Assembly: GCA_964565665.1 (NCBI GenBank)
Contig: CAZMFZ010000048.1
Location: forward strand, 1-24,868
From: CAZMFZ01 sp964565665
Lineage (GTDB): Bacteria; Bacteroidota; Bacteroidia; Cytophagales; UBA9547
Length of the DNA stretch: 24,868 nucleotides
Direction: 5' to 3'
Under the pieces are notes generated by a model. That model was not told where the DNA came from and searched no databases. It saw only the letters and a program-made list of their open reading frames with translations. The translations under genes and the position numbers were made by a program. Numbering within the stretch: the first letter of the stretch is position 1; each line of letters begins with the position of its first letter. Positions 15,121 through 23,202 of this stretch are shown in pieces.

Positions 15121-16551
15121 TTATTCTATCGCTACTTTGGCTACTCTTTGCGAATTGCCCGAAGAAATTATCAAAAAGTAAATTCCTTTATTGTGGATTA
15201 AAATTGGCTGTGGATTTTTATTTACAGCAATCAATTCAACATCACCTAAAGTATTTATAATTTTTATGGTTGAATTGATAGCCGCATCTACATGAAAATT
15301 TCCATTGCTAGGGTTAGGATATGCCAACGCCCTTTCACCAATATTAAAATGGGTTAAAGCTAAAGTTTTACTTGTATCAATTGTTTCATTTGTATCAGAA
15401 ATTGAAGAGGTAATTTCCAACAAACGTAGCACCACAGGTGCTGCATTGAAGTTTTCATTGCCCGATTGCGAACCTGAGATAGAAACAATACCCAAACTAT
15501 CAATTTGCAAAACCGCTACTTCACCTTCGAATGATTGAAGTCGAGCTTTTCCTTTTATTTCTAGCTCTACCGGCAAGCCTGAGCTTGATTTTATACCAAA
15601 CACTGACAAATACCCAACAGAATTTCCTAATTTGTAATTGGGAATGGAGGGAAATGAAATGGTTTGATTTGATTTTGTAATAGTTATGTTTCCTGCAATT
15701 GTAGTAATATCATAATTAGAAGCCGATTCACCTAAAAATGAAATTAGAATAGGATAGTCGCCAACAGATGAAAGCGTGGTAGCATTGGTGTAAAATACAA
15801 CCCCCACACTTGCCAAACTAGCTGCACCTAAAATAGAGCCGGTGATCGGTGGATTTTCAATACCATAAATTTTAGAATAATTAAATGAAGTAATGGTAAC
15901 GGGAAGAGGTTCTATCTCTAAATAAGAAGTGATATTTACAGCTTCGTAGTTTGGACTAATTGCCATACTACCGGTAATACTAGCCGATCCAATGCCAATT
16001 ATTTTAATGGTGTTGCCTACAATCGATATTACCCCCTGCGATGGTGTGCTGCTGGCATTAATCACTACATTATTTTCAACATTGTTGCCCGTAATTGTAA
16101 ATGCAGCAGCTCCAAATTGCAATGCGGTCGTTCCTTCATTTATGCCAATGATGGTTTGTGCCTTTTTCAAGTAATTGAATGAAATAGGGCTTACTGCAAT
16201 TTGGGAAATACCAGAAATGGTAAGCAAACCCGATTTAATATAGGAAGGAATTTTTACTAATATAAGATTTTCACCCATTACTGAAATTGAAGTAGTAGCA
16301 TTAACTTGATTCACAAATACACTAGGGAAATCTACATTTAAAATTGTACCTAAATCAGTACCCAAAACACTTATAATACTCCCTGCTTGGGCTGAATTGG
16401 GTAAAATATCTGTTATAACCGGTTGATTGTATGTTTTCAATTCACTCCCGTATATTTTACTTTTGGGAACTAATAATAAGAAAGAAAATAAGGGAAATAT
16501 AAAATAACGATTTGAGAATCGAAAGTCTAAATTGTAAAGTACAATTTTCAT
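15121..16551 (-). CDS. T9SS cargo protein with IPT and MBG domains
   Basis: The 476-residue exported protein has an N-terminal hydrophobic segment (YFIFPLFSFLLLVPKS) acting as signal peptide. It continues with an IPT/TIG-like domain (about 43-125, PVITDILPNSAQAGSIISVLG), a BIG-like segment (about 130-205), and an MBG-type domain (about 207-290) recognised by ITSFNYSKIYGIENPPITG and SVGDYPILI. A second repeat-like segment starts at KSNQTISFPSIPNY. The C-terminal T9SS type A sorting domain (about 405-476) shows ALAYPNPSNGNFHV, NKGIYFLIISSG and VAKVAIE. No enzyme motif is seen. It is probably a surface or secreted structural protein. Its opening IPT domain recalls that of the large protein at 919-5133. 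Confidence 0.85.
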   Translation of the reverse strand: MKIVLYNLDFRFSNRYFIFPLFSFLLLVPKSKIYGSELKTYNQPVITDILPNSAQAGSIISVLGTDLGTILNVDFPSVFVNQVNATTSISVMGENLILVKIPSYIKSGLLTISGISQIAVSPISFNYLKKAQTIIGINEGTTALQFGAAAFTITGNNVENNVVINASSTPSQGVISIVGNTIKIIGIGSASITGSMAISPNYEAVNITSYLEIEPLPVTITSFNYSKIYGIENPPITGSILGAASLASVGVVFYTNATTLSSVGDYPILISFLGESASNYDITTIAGNITITKSNQTISFPSIPNYKLGNSVGYLSVFGIKSSSGLPVELEIKGKARLQSFEGEVAVLQIDSLGIVSISGSQSGNENFNAAPVVLRLLEITSSISDTNETIDTSKTLALTHFNIGERALAYPNPSNGNFHVDAAINSTIKIINTLGDVELIAVNKNPQPILIHNKGIYFLIISSGNSQRVAKVAIE

Positions 16552-16820
16552 TTTGGTAGCTATTTAGTAACGTAATTCTAAGGTAAAAGAACTGTAAATA
16601 CAATACTCTAATCGAAAACTTTAAAATATTATACTACATCTTAAAAGGATTATATTTAGGGTAACTTTACAATTTAGTTTCCAAAATTTATATGTTATAA
16701 TTTCAAAAATAGCAGCTGCAGGCAGATGAGAGCCTAATATTATGTTCCAGTCATCTAATATTCCCACTAAATATAATGCCACAAGCCGATTTTTAAAAAT
16801 GTGAAGCCACGCTGAAAGGC

Positions 16821-16828
16821 TATATTTG
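16821..16828 (+). promoter_or_regulatory. -7 box immediately upstream of dnaG
   Basis: TATATTTG matches TAnnTTTG exactly and ends only 5 bp before the dnaG ATG at 16834. The transcript would start at or within a few bases of the start codon, making it leaderless or nearly so. A matching -33 TTG is not obvious. Confidence 0.5.
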
Positions 16829-16833
16829 CACTT

Positions 16834-18771
16834 ATGCGAATAACAAAAGAATCTATCGACCAAATATATGCTGCGATTGACGTGGTGGAAGTGGTAGGCG
16901 ATTTTGTGAATCTAAAAAAAAGGGGGGCTAATTTTGCAGGGTTATCGCCCTTCACATCAGAAAAAACACCTTCATTTTATGTATCGCCAGCCAAACAGAT
17001 ATTCAAATGTTTCAGCACGGGTATTGGTGGCGATGCAGTTAAGTTCTTGATGGAGGCAGATAAGCTCACGTATGTAGAGGCACTGAAATATCTCGCAAAG
17101 AAATATGGCATTGAGCTGCAATTCGATCAGCAACTTACAGACGAGCAAAACCAAGAGCAATCTGAGCGTGACGCTTTGTACATTGTGCTGGAATATGCCA
17201 AAAACTATTATCAAAACTGCCTAAATGAGCACTCAGATGGCAAAGCCATTGGCATGACGTATTTCAAAGAGCGTGGGCTTAATGACAAAACTATCAAAGA
17301 TTTTGAGCTGGGTTTTGCCCTTGATGGCTGGGAAAATTTTAAACTTGAGGCATTAAAAAACCAATACAGTATAGATATTCTCGAAAAGGCGGGCCTGATA
17401 AAAATTGCTGAAAATGGCAAAAAATTCGATTTTTTCAGGAATAGGGTAATGTTTCCTATTCAAAATAGCAGTGGAAAAGTGGTAGCATTGGCAGCAAGAA
17501 TATTGGGAAATGAAAAAGGGACTGCCAAATACATCAATTCGCCTGAAAGTGAGCTTTACCACAAAAGCTATATTCTCTATGGCTTGCATCAAGCCAAAAA
17601 CACCATTCGATCGGAAGACAATTGCCTGCTTGTAGAAGGCTACATGGATGTGATTTCGCTTTATCAGGCTGGAATTACCAATGCCGTGGCCTCCTCAGGC
17701 ACTTCGCTCACTATGGAACAGGTAAAGTTGATAAACCGCTACACTAAAAATGTAACAGTGCTTTATGATGGCGATGCTGCCGGCATAAAAGCAGCCATTC
17801 GGGGCACAGATTTGATTCTTGATAGCGGCCTTAATATTAAGGTATTGCTATTTCCCGATGGGCACGACCCCGATAGTTTTGTACAGGAAGTGGGGGCTAC
17901 GGAATTTCGCAATTACATGAAAGTTCACGCGAAAGACTTCATCACGTTTAAAACGGAAGCTTTGCTGAAAGAATCAGACAAAGACCCATTGCGAAAAGCC
18001 GAGGTAATTCGCGAAGTGGTGGGTAGCATTGCCAAAGTGCAAGACAGTATTCAGCGTGCTTTGTATTTCAAGCGCTGCAGCCAACTACTGGAAATAGACG
18101 AACAAGTAATCATTTCCGAATACAATAAAATACAGCTTGAGAACAGAAAAAATCAGGTTGAAAAAGTTAAAAAAGATGAAAACATTAATACGGAATTAAA
18201 TGCTGAAACAGCACCCTCTCCCACCCTACCTGACACCATAGAATTGATAGGCGATGAAGTGGTGGAAAGGGAAATACTGCGAATACTGATAGAATATGCA
18301 GATTTTCCCATTGATGAGCAAACTAGATTATACAAAAGTCTCTTTGAATATTTGCAGAATATTGAGTTTAAAAACCAAATAGTGTCTCGCATATTCACTC
18401 TTTTTCAAGAAGAATTGATGAATGGCAATATTGCTGGGCTTGATTATTTTTTAACGCATCCGGAAAAGGAAATAGAACAATATCTGGTTGATTTGATTTC
18501 AGATAAATACGAGCTTTCGGAAGTGTGGGAAAATAAACTCAACATTTATATTCCCGCCAAAGATGCCGATAAAATGCTCCTGCTTAATAAAATATTGGCT
18601 CGCATGAACTTTGAAAAATTGAACCAAGAGTACAAAAGAGTTTCAAAGCAGCTGCAAAATACAGCTATCGACCTAAGCGAAGAAAACGAAATATACGAAA
18701 AACAAACAGCCATGAAATCGTATTTGAAATTGTATGCTAAAGAAATTGGCGATATGGTGGTAAGTGCTTAA
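16834..18771 (+). CDS. dnaG: DNA primase DnaG with degenerate zinc finger
   Basis: The 645-residue primase makes RNA primers at the replication fork. The N-terminal CHC2 domain (1-100) keeps the family context (FVNLKKRG, EKTPSFYVSP, GGDAVKFLM), but the four zinc ligands read Ser38, Thr41, Cys59, Thr62 instead of Cys-His-Cys-Cys, so zinc binding is probably lost. The catalytic core is intact: Toprim Glu268 in VEGYMDVISL, Asp312 and Asp314 in LYDGDAAGIKAA, and Asp345 and Asp347 in GHDPDSF. The C-terminal region (about 480-645) is helical, as expected for the helicase-interaction domain. From memory, similar ligand loss occurs in some Cytophagales primases, so it may be a clade trait. The start matches the family N-terminus (MRITKESIDQI). 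Confidence 0.95.
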   Translation: MRITKESIDQIYAAIDVVEVVGDFVNLKKRGANFAGLSPFTSEKTPSFYVSPAKQIFKCFSTGIGGDAVKFLMEADKLTYVEALKYLAKKYGIELQFDQQLTDEQNQEQSERDALYIVLEYAKNYYQNCLNEHSDGKAIGMTYFKERGLNDKTIKDFELGFALDGWENFKLEALKNQYSIDILEKAGLIKIAENGKKFDFFRNRVMFPIQNSSGKVVALAARILGNEKGTAKYINSPESELYHKSYILYGLHQAKNTIRSEDNCLLVEGYMDVISLYQAGITNAVASSGTSLTMEQVKLINRYTKNVTVLYDGDAAGIKAAIRGTDLILDSGLNIKVLLFPDGHDPDSFVQEVGATEFRNYMKVHAKDFITFKTEALLKESDKDPLRKAEVIREVVGSIAKVQDSIQRALYFKRCSQLLEIDEQVIISEYNKIQLENRKNQVEKVKKDENINTELNAETAPSPTLPDTIELIGDEVVEREILRILIEYADFPIDEQTRLYKSLFEYLQNIEFKNQIVSRIFTLFQEELMNGNIAGLDYFLTHPEKEIEQYLVDLISDKYELSEVWENKLNIYIPAKDADKMLLLNKILARMNFEKLNQEYKRVSKQLQNTAIDLSEENEIYEKQTAMKSYLKLYAKEIGDMVVSA

Positions 18772-18877
18772 TCCATTGCTCAATACATTTTGTCATTTTT
18801 TACGATAATCAAATTCCCACCAATTAATCGTAACTTGCAGCAAAATACAAGCCTAATTACTGGCATAACTCATTTTC

Positions 18878-20119
18878 ATGCAATTCGAATCGTTACAACT
18901 TATCGACCCTATTCTTAAATCCCTTAAAGAAGAAGGCTACACCATCCCAACTCCCATTCAAGCTCAGGCCATTCCCATTGTGTTGCAAGGTAAAGATTTG
19001 CTTGGTTGTGCTCAGACAGGCACAGGAAAAACCGCTGCTTTTGCAATTCCCATTATTCAATTATTATCCACAGAAAGAATTACAAGCCAAAGAAGAAAAA
19101 TCAGAAGCTTGATTGTGACCCCAACCCGAGAATTAGCCATTCAAATTGGTGAAAGTTTCAAAGCTTATGGCCGCCATGCAGGGCTGAACTCTACTGTTAT
19201 TTTTGGAGGGGTAAATCAACACCATCAAGTAATTGCTATTCAAAATGGAATAGACATATTGATAGCCACGCCAGGTCGATTGCTCGATTTGATGAACCAA
19301 GGCTATGTTTCATTGGCTGGAATAGAAATATTTGTGCTTGACGAAGCCGATCGAATGCTTGATATGGGTTTTATTCACGATGTAAAAAAGCTAATTGCTG
19401 TTTTGCCCAAAAGGCGACAAACTTTGTTTTTCTCGGCCACCATGCCGCCTGAAATTCAGAAATTGGCCAATACCATACTAGTTAATCCCTCAAAAGTAGA
19501 AGTTACCCCAGTATCTTCCACTGCCAACACCATCAATCAATTTGTGTACTTTGTAGATAAGGGAAATAAAAATGCACTGCTTTTGGATGTATTGAAGGAT
19601 AAAAGCATCAAAACCGCTCTTGTATTTGCCCGAACTAAACACGGGGCCGATAAAGTAGTGAAGGTATTGTTGCAAAATCATATTAGAGCGGAAGCCATTC
19701 ACGGAAATAAATCGCAAAATGCTCGTCAAAATGCCCTTAGTAACTTCAAATCGCAACTTACAAGGGTATTGGTAGCTACCGATATTGCGGCAAGAGGCAT
19801 TGATATTGACGAATTGGAATACGTAATCAACTACGAAATATCCAATATTGCCGAGACTTATGTGCATAGAATAGGCCGCACCGGCAGAGCAGGAGCCAAC
19901 GGAACTGCACTATCTTTTTGTGATGCTGAGGAAAAACCGTATTTGGCAGATATTGAAAAACTTATTAACAAAAAAATACCTATAATTAGCGACCACGCAT
20001 ACCCATTAAAGAACAACAATCCGCCTAAAGCGGCCAAGCAAGTTCAAAAAGGCCGTCCAAACCAATCGAGACCTAGTGCTGAGGGAGCGGCCAAGAAAAA
20101 AAAGTGGTATGGCAACTGA
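18878..20119 (+). CDS. DEAD-box RNA helicase, RhlE-like
   Basis: The 413-residue ATP-dependent RNA helicase has all its motifs in order: Q motif (GYTIPTPIQAQAIP), I (AQTGTGKTAAF), Ia (PTREL), Ib (TPGRLLDL), II (DEAD), III (FSATMP), IV (ALVFARTKH), V (ATDIAARGIDI) and VI (YVHRIGRTGRAG). A basic, disordered tail of about 45 residues (KAAKQVQKGRPNQ, AAKKKKWYGN) is typical of RhlE-type proteins and would help RNA binding. Such enzymes remodel structured RNA in ribosome assembly and mRNA decay. It lies 106 bp after dnaG on the same strand. Bacteroidota usually carry several paralogues, so no gene symbol is given. Confidence 0.93.
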   Translation: MQFESLQLIDPILKSLKEEGYTIPTPIQAQAIPIVLQGKDLLGCAQTGTGKTAAFAIPIIQLLSTERITSQRRKIRSLIVTPTRELAIQIGESFKAYGRHAGLNSTVIFGGVNQHHQVIAIQNGIDILIATPGRLLDLMNQGYVSLAGIEIFVLDEADRMLDMGFIHDVKKLIAVLPKRRQTLFFSATMPPEIQKLANTILVNPSKVEVTPVSSTANTINQFVYFVDKGNKNALLLDVLKDKSIKTALVFARTKHGADKVVKVLLQNHIRAEAIHGNKSQNARQNALSNFKSQLTRVLVATDIAARGIDIDELEYVINYEISNIAETYVHRIGRTGRAGANGTALSFCDAEEKPYLADIEKLINKKIPIISDHAYPLKNNNPPKAAKQVQKGRPNQSRPSAEGAAKKKKWYGN

Positions 20120-20151
20120 AAATATAAGAGATGAAGGCATTCTACCGTGTC

Positions 20152-20559
20152 CTCGTGAAATTATATGATTTCCAAGTGGAATTCACCTATTTCTTATTGG
20201 GATTATATGATTTCTAGGTGGAATTCACCCATTTCTTATTGGGATTATATGATTTCCAAGTGGGATTCAGTCATTTCTAGGTGAGATTATGCCATTTCTT
20301 ATTGGGATTATATGATTTTCAGGTGGNNNNNNNNNNNNNNNNNNNNNNNNNNNNNNNNNNNNNNNNNNNNNNNNNNNNNNNNNNNNNNNNNNNNNNNNNN
20401 NNNNNNNNNNNNNNNNNNNNNNNNNNCCATTTCTTATTGGGATTATATGATTTTCAGGTGGGATTCACCCATTTCTAGGTGGGATTATATGATTTTCAGG
20501 TGGGATTCAGTCATTTCTTATTGGGATTATACCATTTCCAAGTGGGTATTGAGTATTTC
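20152..20559. repeat. Tandem array of 21-bp modular units
   Basis: At least 14 complete units of exactly 21 bp are visible, eight before the assembly gap and six after it, with partial units at its edges. Each unit is four variable bases, the core TGGGATT (some TGGAATT, TGAGATT or TGGGTAT), five variable bases, then ATTTC or ATTTT. The first variable block is mainly TTAT, CAAG, TAGG or CAGG. The second is mainly ATATG, CACCC/CACCT, CAGTC, or ATGCC/ATACC. Units of the ATATG and CA types mostly alternate, giving a 42-bp higher-order period. The outermost units are the most diverged. The period equals two turns of B-DNA, so the cores lie on one helical face. There are no unique spacers, so it is not a CRISPR array. 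Confidence 0.92.
20327..20426. other. Assembly gap of 100 Ns
   Basis: Exactly 100 Ns interrupt the 21-bp array. The units on either side are out of phase by a non-multiple of 21 if the N length is taken literally. The gap length is therefore arbitrary and the true number of repeats is unknown. Confidence 0.97.
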
Positions 20560-20661
20560 ATTTCAATTTAATATTTCCAAAGCATCTATCTTGCTTTATT
20601 TAAAAGAATGGGAACAAGAAAAGATAATTTTAAGTTGTCATCTCTATAAAACAAATCTATA

Positions 20662-21123
20662 ATGGCACTTAAACTAGGCTCAAAAGCCCCAAATTTCACC
20701 CTTGATTCCACTACTGGAAAAAATTTTACACTCAATATTGATAAAATTGGCAAGCCATTAATTATTTATTTCTATCCCAAAGATTTTTCATCGGTATGCA
20801 CTGCCGAAGCTTGCGAGTTTAGAGATACTTTTTCAATGTTTCGAGAATTTGAAATAGATATAGTGGGCATAAGCAGAGATAGTGTAGTTACCCATAGGGA
20901 ATTTAAAAAAGCACACAACTTGCCATTTGAATTGTTGGCTGATATTGATGGTGAAGTTGCAAAGCAATACGATGCCGTGTTGCCACTTATCAATTTTACC
21001 AAGCGAATTACTTATTTGCTAGATAAAAGCCACAAAATTGTAGCTGCTTACGAAAATTTATTCGGAGCTTCCAGCCATATCAAAGAAATGGTAAAGCAAG
21101 TAAAAGGCCAGAAAGTAGTATAG
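20662..21123 (+). CDS. bcp: Peroxiredoxin, Bcp/PrxQ type
   Basis: The 153-residue thiol peroxidase reduces hydrogen peroxide and organic peroxides in the cytoplasm using thioredoxin. The peroxidatic Cys46 lies in PKDFSSVCTAEACEFRD and the resolving Cys51 is five residues later, the PrxQ arrangement. The usual TPGC before the catalytic Cys is replaced by SSVC, so the Thr of PxxxTxxC becomes Ser43 and the Pro-Gly is lost. Ser at this position is tolerated in peroxiredoxins. The rest (FELLADIDGEVAKQYDA, ITYLLDKSHKIVAAYEN) is normal. It lies downstream of the repeat array and converges on the protease gene with a 25-bp gap. Confidence 0.92.
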   Translation: MALKLGSKAPNFTLDSTTGKNFTLNIDKIGKPLIIYFYPKDFSSVCTAEACEFRDTFSMFREFEIDIVGISRDSVVTHREFKKAHNLPFELLADIDGEVAKQYDAVLPLINFTKRITYLLDKSHKIVAAYENLFGASSHIKEMVKQVKGQKVV

Positions 21124-21148
21124 AGTGAAGCGTTTAGGCAATTTATAC

Positions 21149-21508
21149 TTACAAAGTAATGTGCCTCATTGGATATAATTCTCTTTTATAGGGATTTAAA
21201 ACCAAAGTACATGCTTCTAAGGCCGTAGCACCTAATAAAGGCATATCCCCTTCTTCACCAAAAACTACTGGTGCAGCTCCTCCTTCTCCTTGGTATTCGA
21301 AGTATGCATCTCCCACTCTTCTTGTAATTTTAGTGCCATCTGCAAGGTAGAAATCCATAGTTTTATAAGAAACTATGCCTATTTTATTTAATTCTACTTC
21401 AGGTATCAAACTAAAAATAGCGCCAGAATCAATTAAAAATTTTACTTCAATTGCATCTGGCATTGAGTATGAAGCTTTTACCTTAAATATTTTTTCTGTA
21501 AGTCCCAT
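21149..21508 (-). CDS. Single-domain clan AA (retropepsin-like) aspartic protease
   Basis: The 119-residue protein has one retropepsin-type active site, FLIDSGAIFSLIP, with Asp27-Ser28-Gly29-Ala30. A flap-like segment (YLADGTKITRRVGDAYFEY) and the closing PLLGATALEACTLVLNPYKR follow. This matches the small clan AA family I recall as AF_0612-like, which would work as a homodimer because each chain supplies one Asp. No signal peptide or membrane segment is seen, so it is cytosolic. Substrates are unknown for the family. It follows gltX on the same strand after 113 bp containing a 21-bp imperfect duplication, and has no obvious partner gene. Confidence 0.8.
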   Translation of the reverse strand: MGLTEKIFKVKASYSMPDAIEVKFLIDSGAIFSLIPEVELNKIGIVSYKTMDFYLADGTKITRRVGDAYFEYQGEGGAAPVVFGEEGDMPLLGATALEACTLVLNPYKRELYPMRHITL

Positions 21509-21573
21509 ATGTAGTTTAATATAGCATATTTAAAGTTATGATAATTTTCCTATCTGGAATTAGCCTATTCTCT

Positions 21574-21615
21574 TACCCTCAAACCTTTTTTCTCTACCTC
21601 CAAACTTTTTTCTTC
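21574..21615. repeat. Imperfect 21-bp tandem duplication
   Basis: Two adjacent units, TACCCTCAAACC plus a T run (21574-21594) and TACCTCCAAAC plus a T run (21595-21615), differ at only a few positions. They lie between gltX and the aspartic protease gene. The unit is unrelated in sequence to the 21-bp array at 20152-20559. On the - strand it reads as two purine-rich GGTTTGAGG/GTTTGGAGG stretches. Confidence 0.55.
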
Positions 21616-21621
21616 AATCCA

Positions 21622-23163
21622 CTATCCTACTACATTTAATTCTTTAATGGCATATTCCAGTCTTTTCAAAGCTTCGTCTTTACCTATTATTTCTACAATT
21701 TGCATCAAATCGGGGCCTTGACCTATGCCAGTAATTGCTAGTCGCAAGGCTTGCATCACTTTTCCAAGTTTCAGCCCTTTGGCTTCTAAAATTTCATGCA
21801 ACACATGCTTTACTTCTTCTGCGGTAAAATTTGATACGTTTTTCATGGCTTCATGCCAAACCTGTGCTGCCAATACAGCATCAGCTGTCCATTTCGATAC
21901 GGCTACTTGGCCATCAAAAGTTAGGGGAGCGGCAAAGAAAAAAGAAGTTTCCTTTTTCAAATCTTTCATAAAAACAAGGCGATCCTTCATTAATCCGCAT
22001 ATTTTTTCTAAAGTATCTTGTGGCCTGCTAATGCCCTCTTCTGCCAATTCTTCTGCTAGAAAATTGGCCAATTCAGCATTGTCTTTTTGTTTTAGGTATT
22101 CTTGATTGTACCACTTGGCTTTGTTTATATCGAATTTTGAGCCGGATTTACCAATGCGTTCTAAAGTAAACGCATCAACCAATTGTTGTTTAGAAAATAT
22201 TTCTTCTTGAGTTCCGGGATTCCAACCTAAAAATGCCAAAAAGTTCAAAGTAGCATCAGGCAGAAAGCCAAATTCACGAAAACCCATCCATGTAGAACCA
22301 CTGGCAGGGTCTTTCCATTCTAAAGGAAAAACTGGGTAGCCACCCAAATCACCATCTCGTTTGCTTAGTTTTCCATTGCCATCGGGTTTCAAAAGCAACG
22401 GCAAATGGGCAAATTGTGGCATTACACTTTCCCAACCAAAAGCTTTGTAAAGTAATACATGCGTTGGAGCCGATGGCAGCCACTCTTCACCCCGTATCAC
22501 ATGGCTTATTTCCATCTTGTAATCATCAACAATATTGGCAAGGTGGTAGGTAGGCATACCGTCTGATTTCATTAGCACTTTATCATCGAGTGTAGCCGAA
22601 TGCACCATTACCCAACCACGAATCAAATCGTGAAACCGCACTTCTTCTTTGCGAGGCACTTTAAAGCGAATTACATAGGGTTTTCCCGAATCTAGCCAAG
22701 CTTTCACTTCATCATCTGGTAGCGTAAGCGAATTTTTCATTTGCAAACGAGCAATTGAATTGTATTTAGGATCGGGAACTTTGGCCGCTTCCAATCTGGC
22801 ACGCATCTCATCAAGTTCTTCGGGTGTATCGAAAGCATAATATGCATTTCCACTTTCTAGGAGCTGCATAGCATATTGCATATACATAGGTTTACGTTCA
22901 CTTTGGCGATATGGAGCGTGTGGACCTCCTTGCCAAGGGCTTTCGTCTAATTCAATACCTATCCATTCTAGAGCTTCCTTTATATATTCTTCTGCTCCAG
23001 GTACAAAGCGTGTTTGGTCGGTATCTTCTATGCGAAGAATCATAGTTCCGTTGGTTTTTTTAGCCAACAGGTAGTTGTACAAAGCCGTTCTCACGCCACC
23101 AATATGCAATGCCCCGGTTGGGCTTGGGGCAAATCTCAGTCTTACTGGTCTTTCAGAACTCAT
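21622..23163 (-). CDS. gltX: Glutamyl-tRNA synthetase
   Basis: The 513-residue class I aminoacyl-tRNA synthetase charges tRNA-Glu. The HIGH-type signature is HIGG at residues 20-23 (RFAPSPTGALHIGGVRTAL) and the KMSKS-type signature is KLSKRDG at 265-271, both in the usual GluRS form. The tRNA-acceptor region (HVIRGEEWLPSAPTHVLLYKAF) and the helical C-terminal anticodon-binding half are complete. The ATG at 23163 gives MSSERPVRLRF. A TTG four codons upstream is less likely to be the start. A -7 box lies 39 bp upstream. A GlnRS or Glu-Q synthetase is less likely given the full-length C-terminal half. Confidence 0.96.
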   Translation of the reverse strand: MSSERPVRLRFAPSPTGALHIGGVRTALYNYLLAKKTNGTMILRIEDTDQTRFVPGAEEYIKEALEWIGIELDESPWQGGPHAPYRQSERKPMYMQYAMQLLESGNAYYAFDTPEELDEMRARLEAAKVPDPKYNSIARLQMKNSLTLPDDEVKAWLDSGKPYVIRFKVPRKEEVRFHDLIRGWVMVHSATLDDKVLMKSDGMPTYHLANIVDDYKMEISHVIRGEEWLPSAPTHVLLYKAFGWESVMPQFAHLPLLLKPDGNGKLSKRDGDLGGYPVFPLEWKDPASGSTWMGFREFGFLPDATLNFLAFLGWNPGTQEEIFSKQQLVDAFTLERIGKSGSKFDINKAKWYNQEYLKQKDNAELANFLAEELAEEGISRPQDTLEKICGLMKDRLVFMKDLKKETSFFFAAPLTFDGQVAVSKWTADAVLAAQVWHEAMKNVSNFTAEEVKHVLHEILEAKGLKLGKVMQALRLAITGIGQGPDLMQIVEIIGKDEALKRLEYAIKELNVVG

Positions 23164-23202
23164 TATTTCTATCAATTAGTATCTTTGCTTAAAATTGGAT
23201 TG

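Larger units (their letters stand above)
20120..20661. other. Intergenic region occupied by a 21-bp repeat array
   Basis: This 542-base space between the helicase and peroxiredoxin genes holds the repeat array (20152-20559), a 100-N assembly gap inside it, and about 100 bp of ordinary AT-rich sequence before the bcp start. Open frames run through the array only because of its three-divisible period. No convincing gene or RNA was seen. Confidence 0.8.

Noticed and set aside
15103..15140. Direct repeat ATCGCTACT at the convergent junction
   Set aside because: Nine bases twice near two stop codons is likely chance.
18803..18840. Inverted repeat TTACGAT/ATCGTAA between dnaG and the helicase gene
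   Set aside because: Only 7-bp arms with a 20-nt loop and no T tract, so too weak to call a terminator or operator.
20281..20478. Open frames across the array and the N run
   Set aside because: Open only because the period is divisible by three and the gap is unknown sequence. Frame continuity across the gap is meaningless.
20152..20559. 21-bp array as a CRISPR array
   Set aside because: The units are contiguous. The variable blocks are 4-5 bases and recur, unlike unique spacers of about 30 bp, and no cas genes are present.
23164..23175. Four-codon upstream TTG start for gltX
   Set aside because: The ATG at 23163 gives a typical GluRS N-terminus, and TTG starts are less usual.
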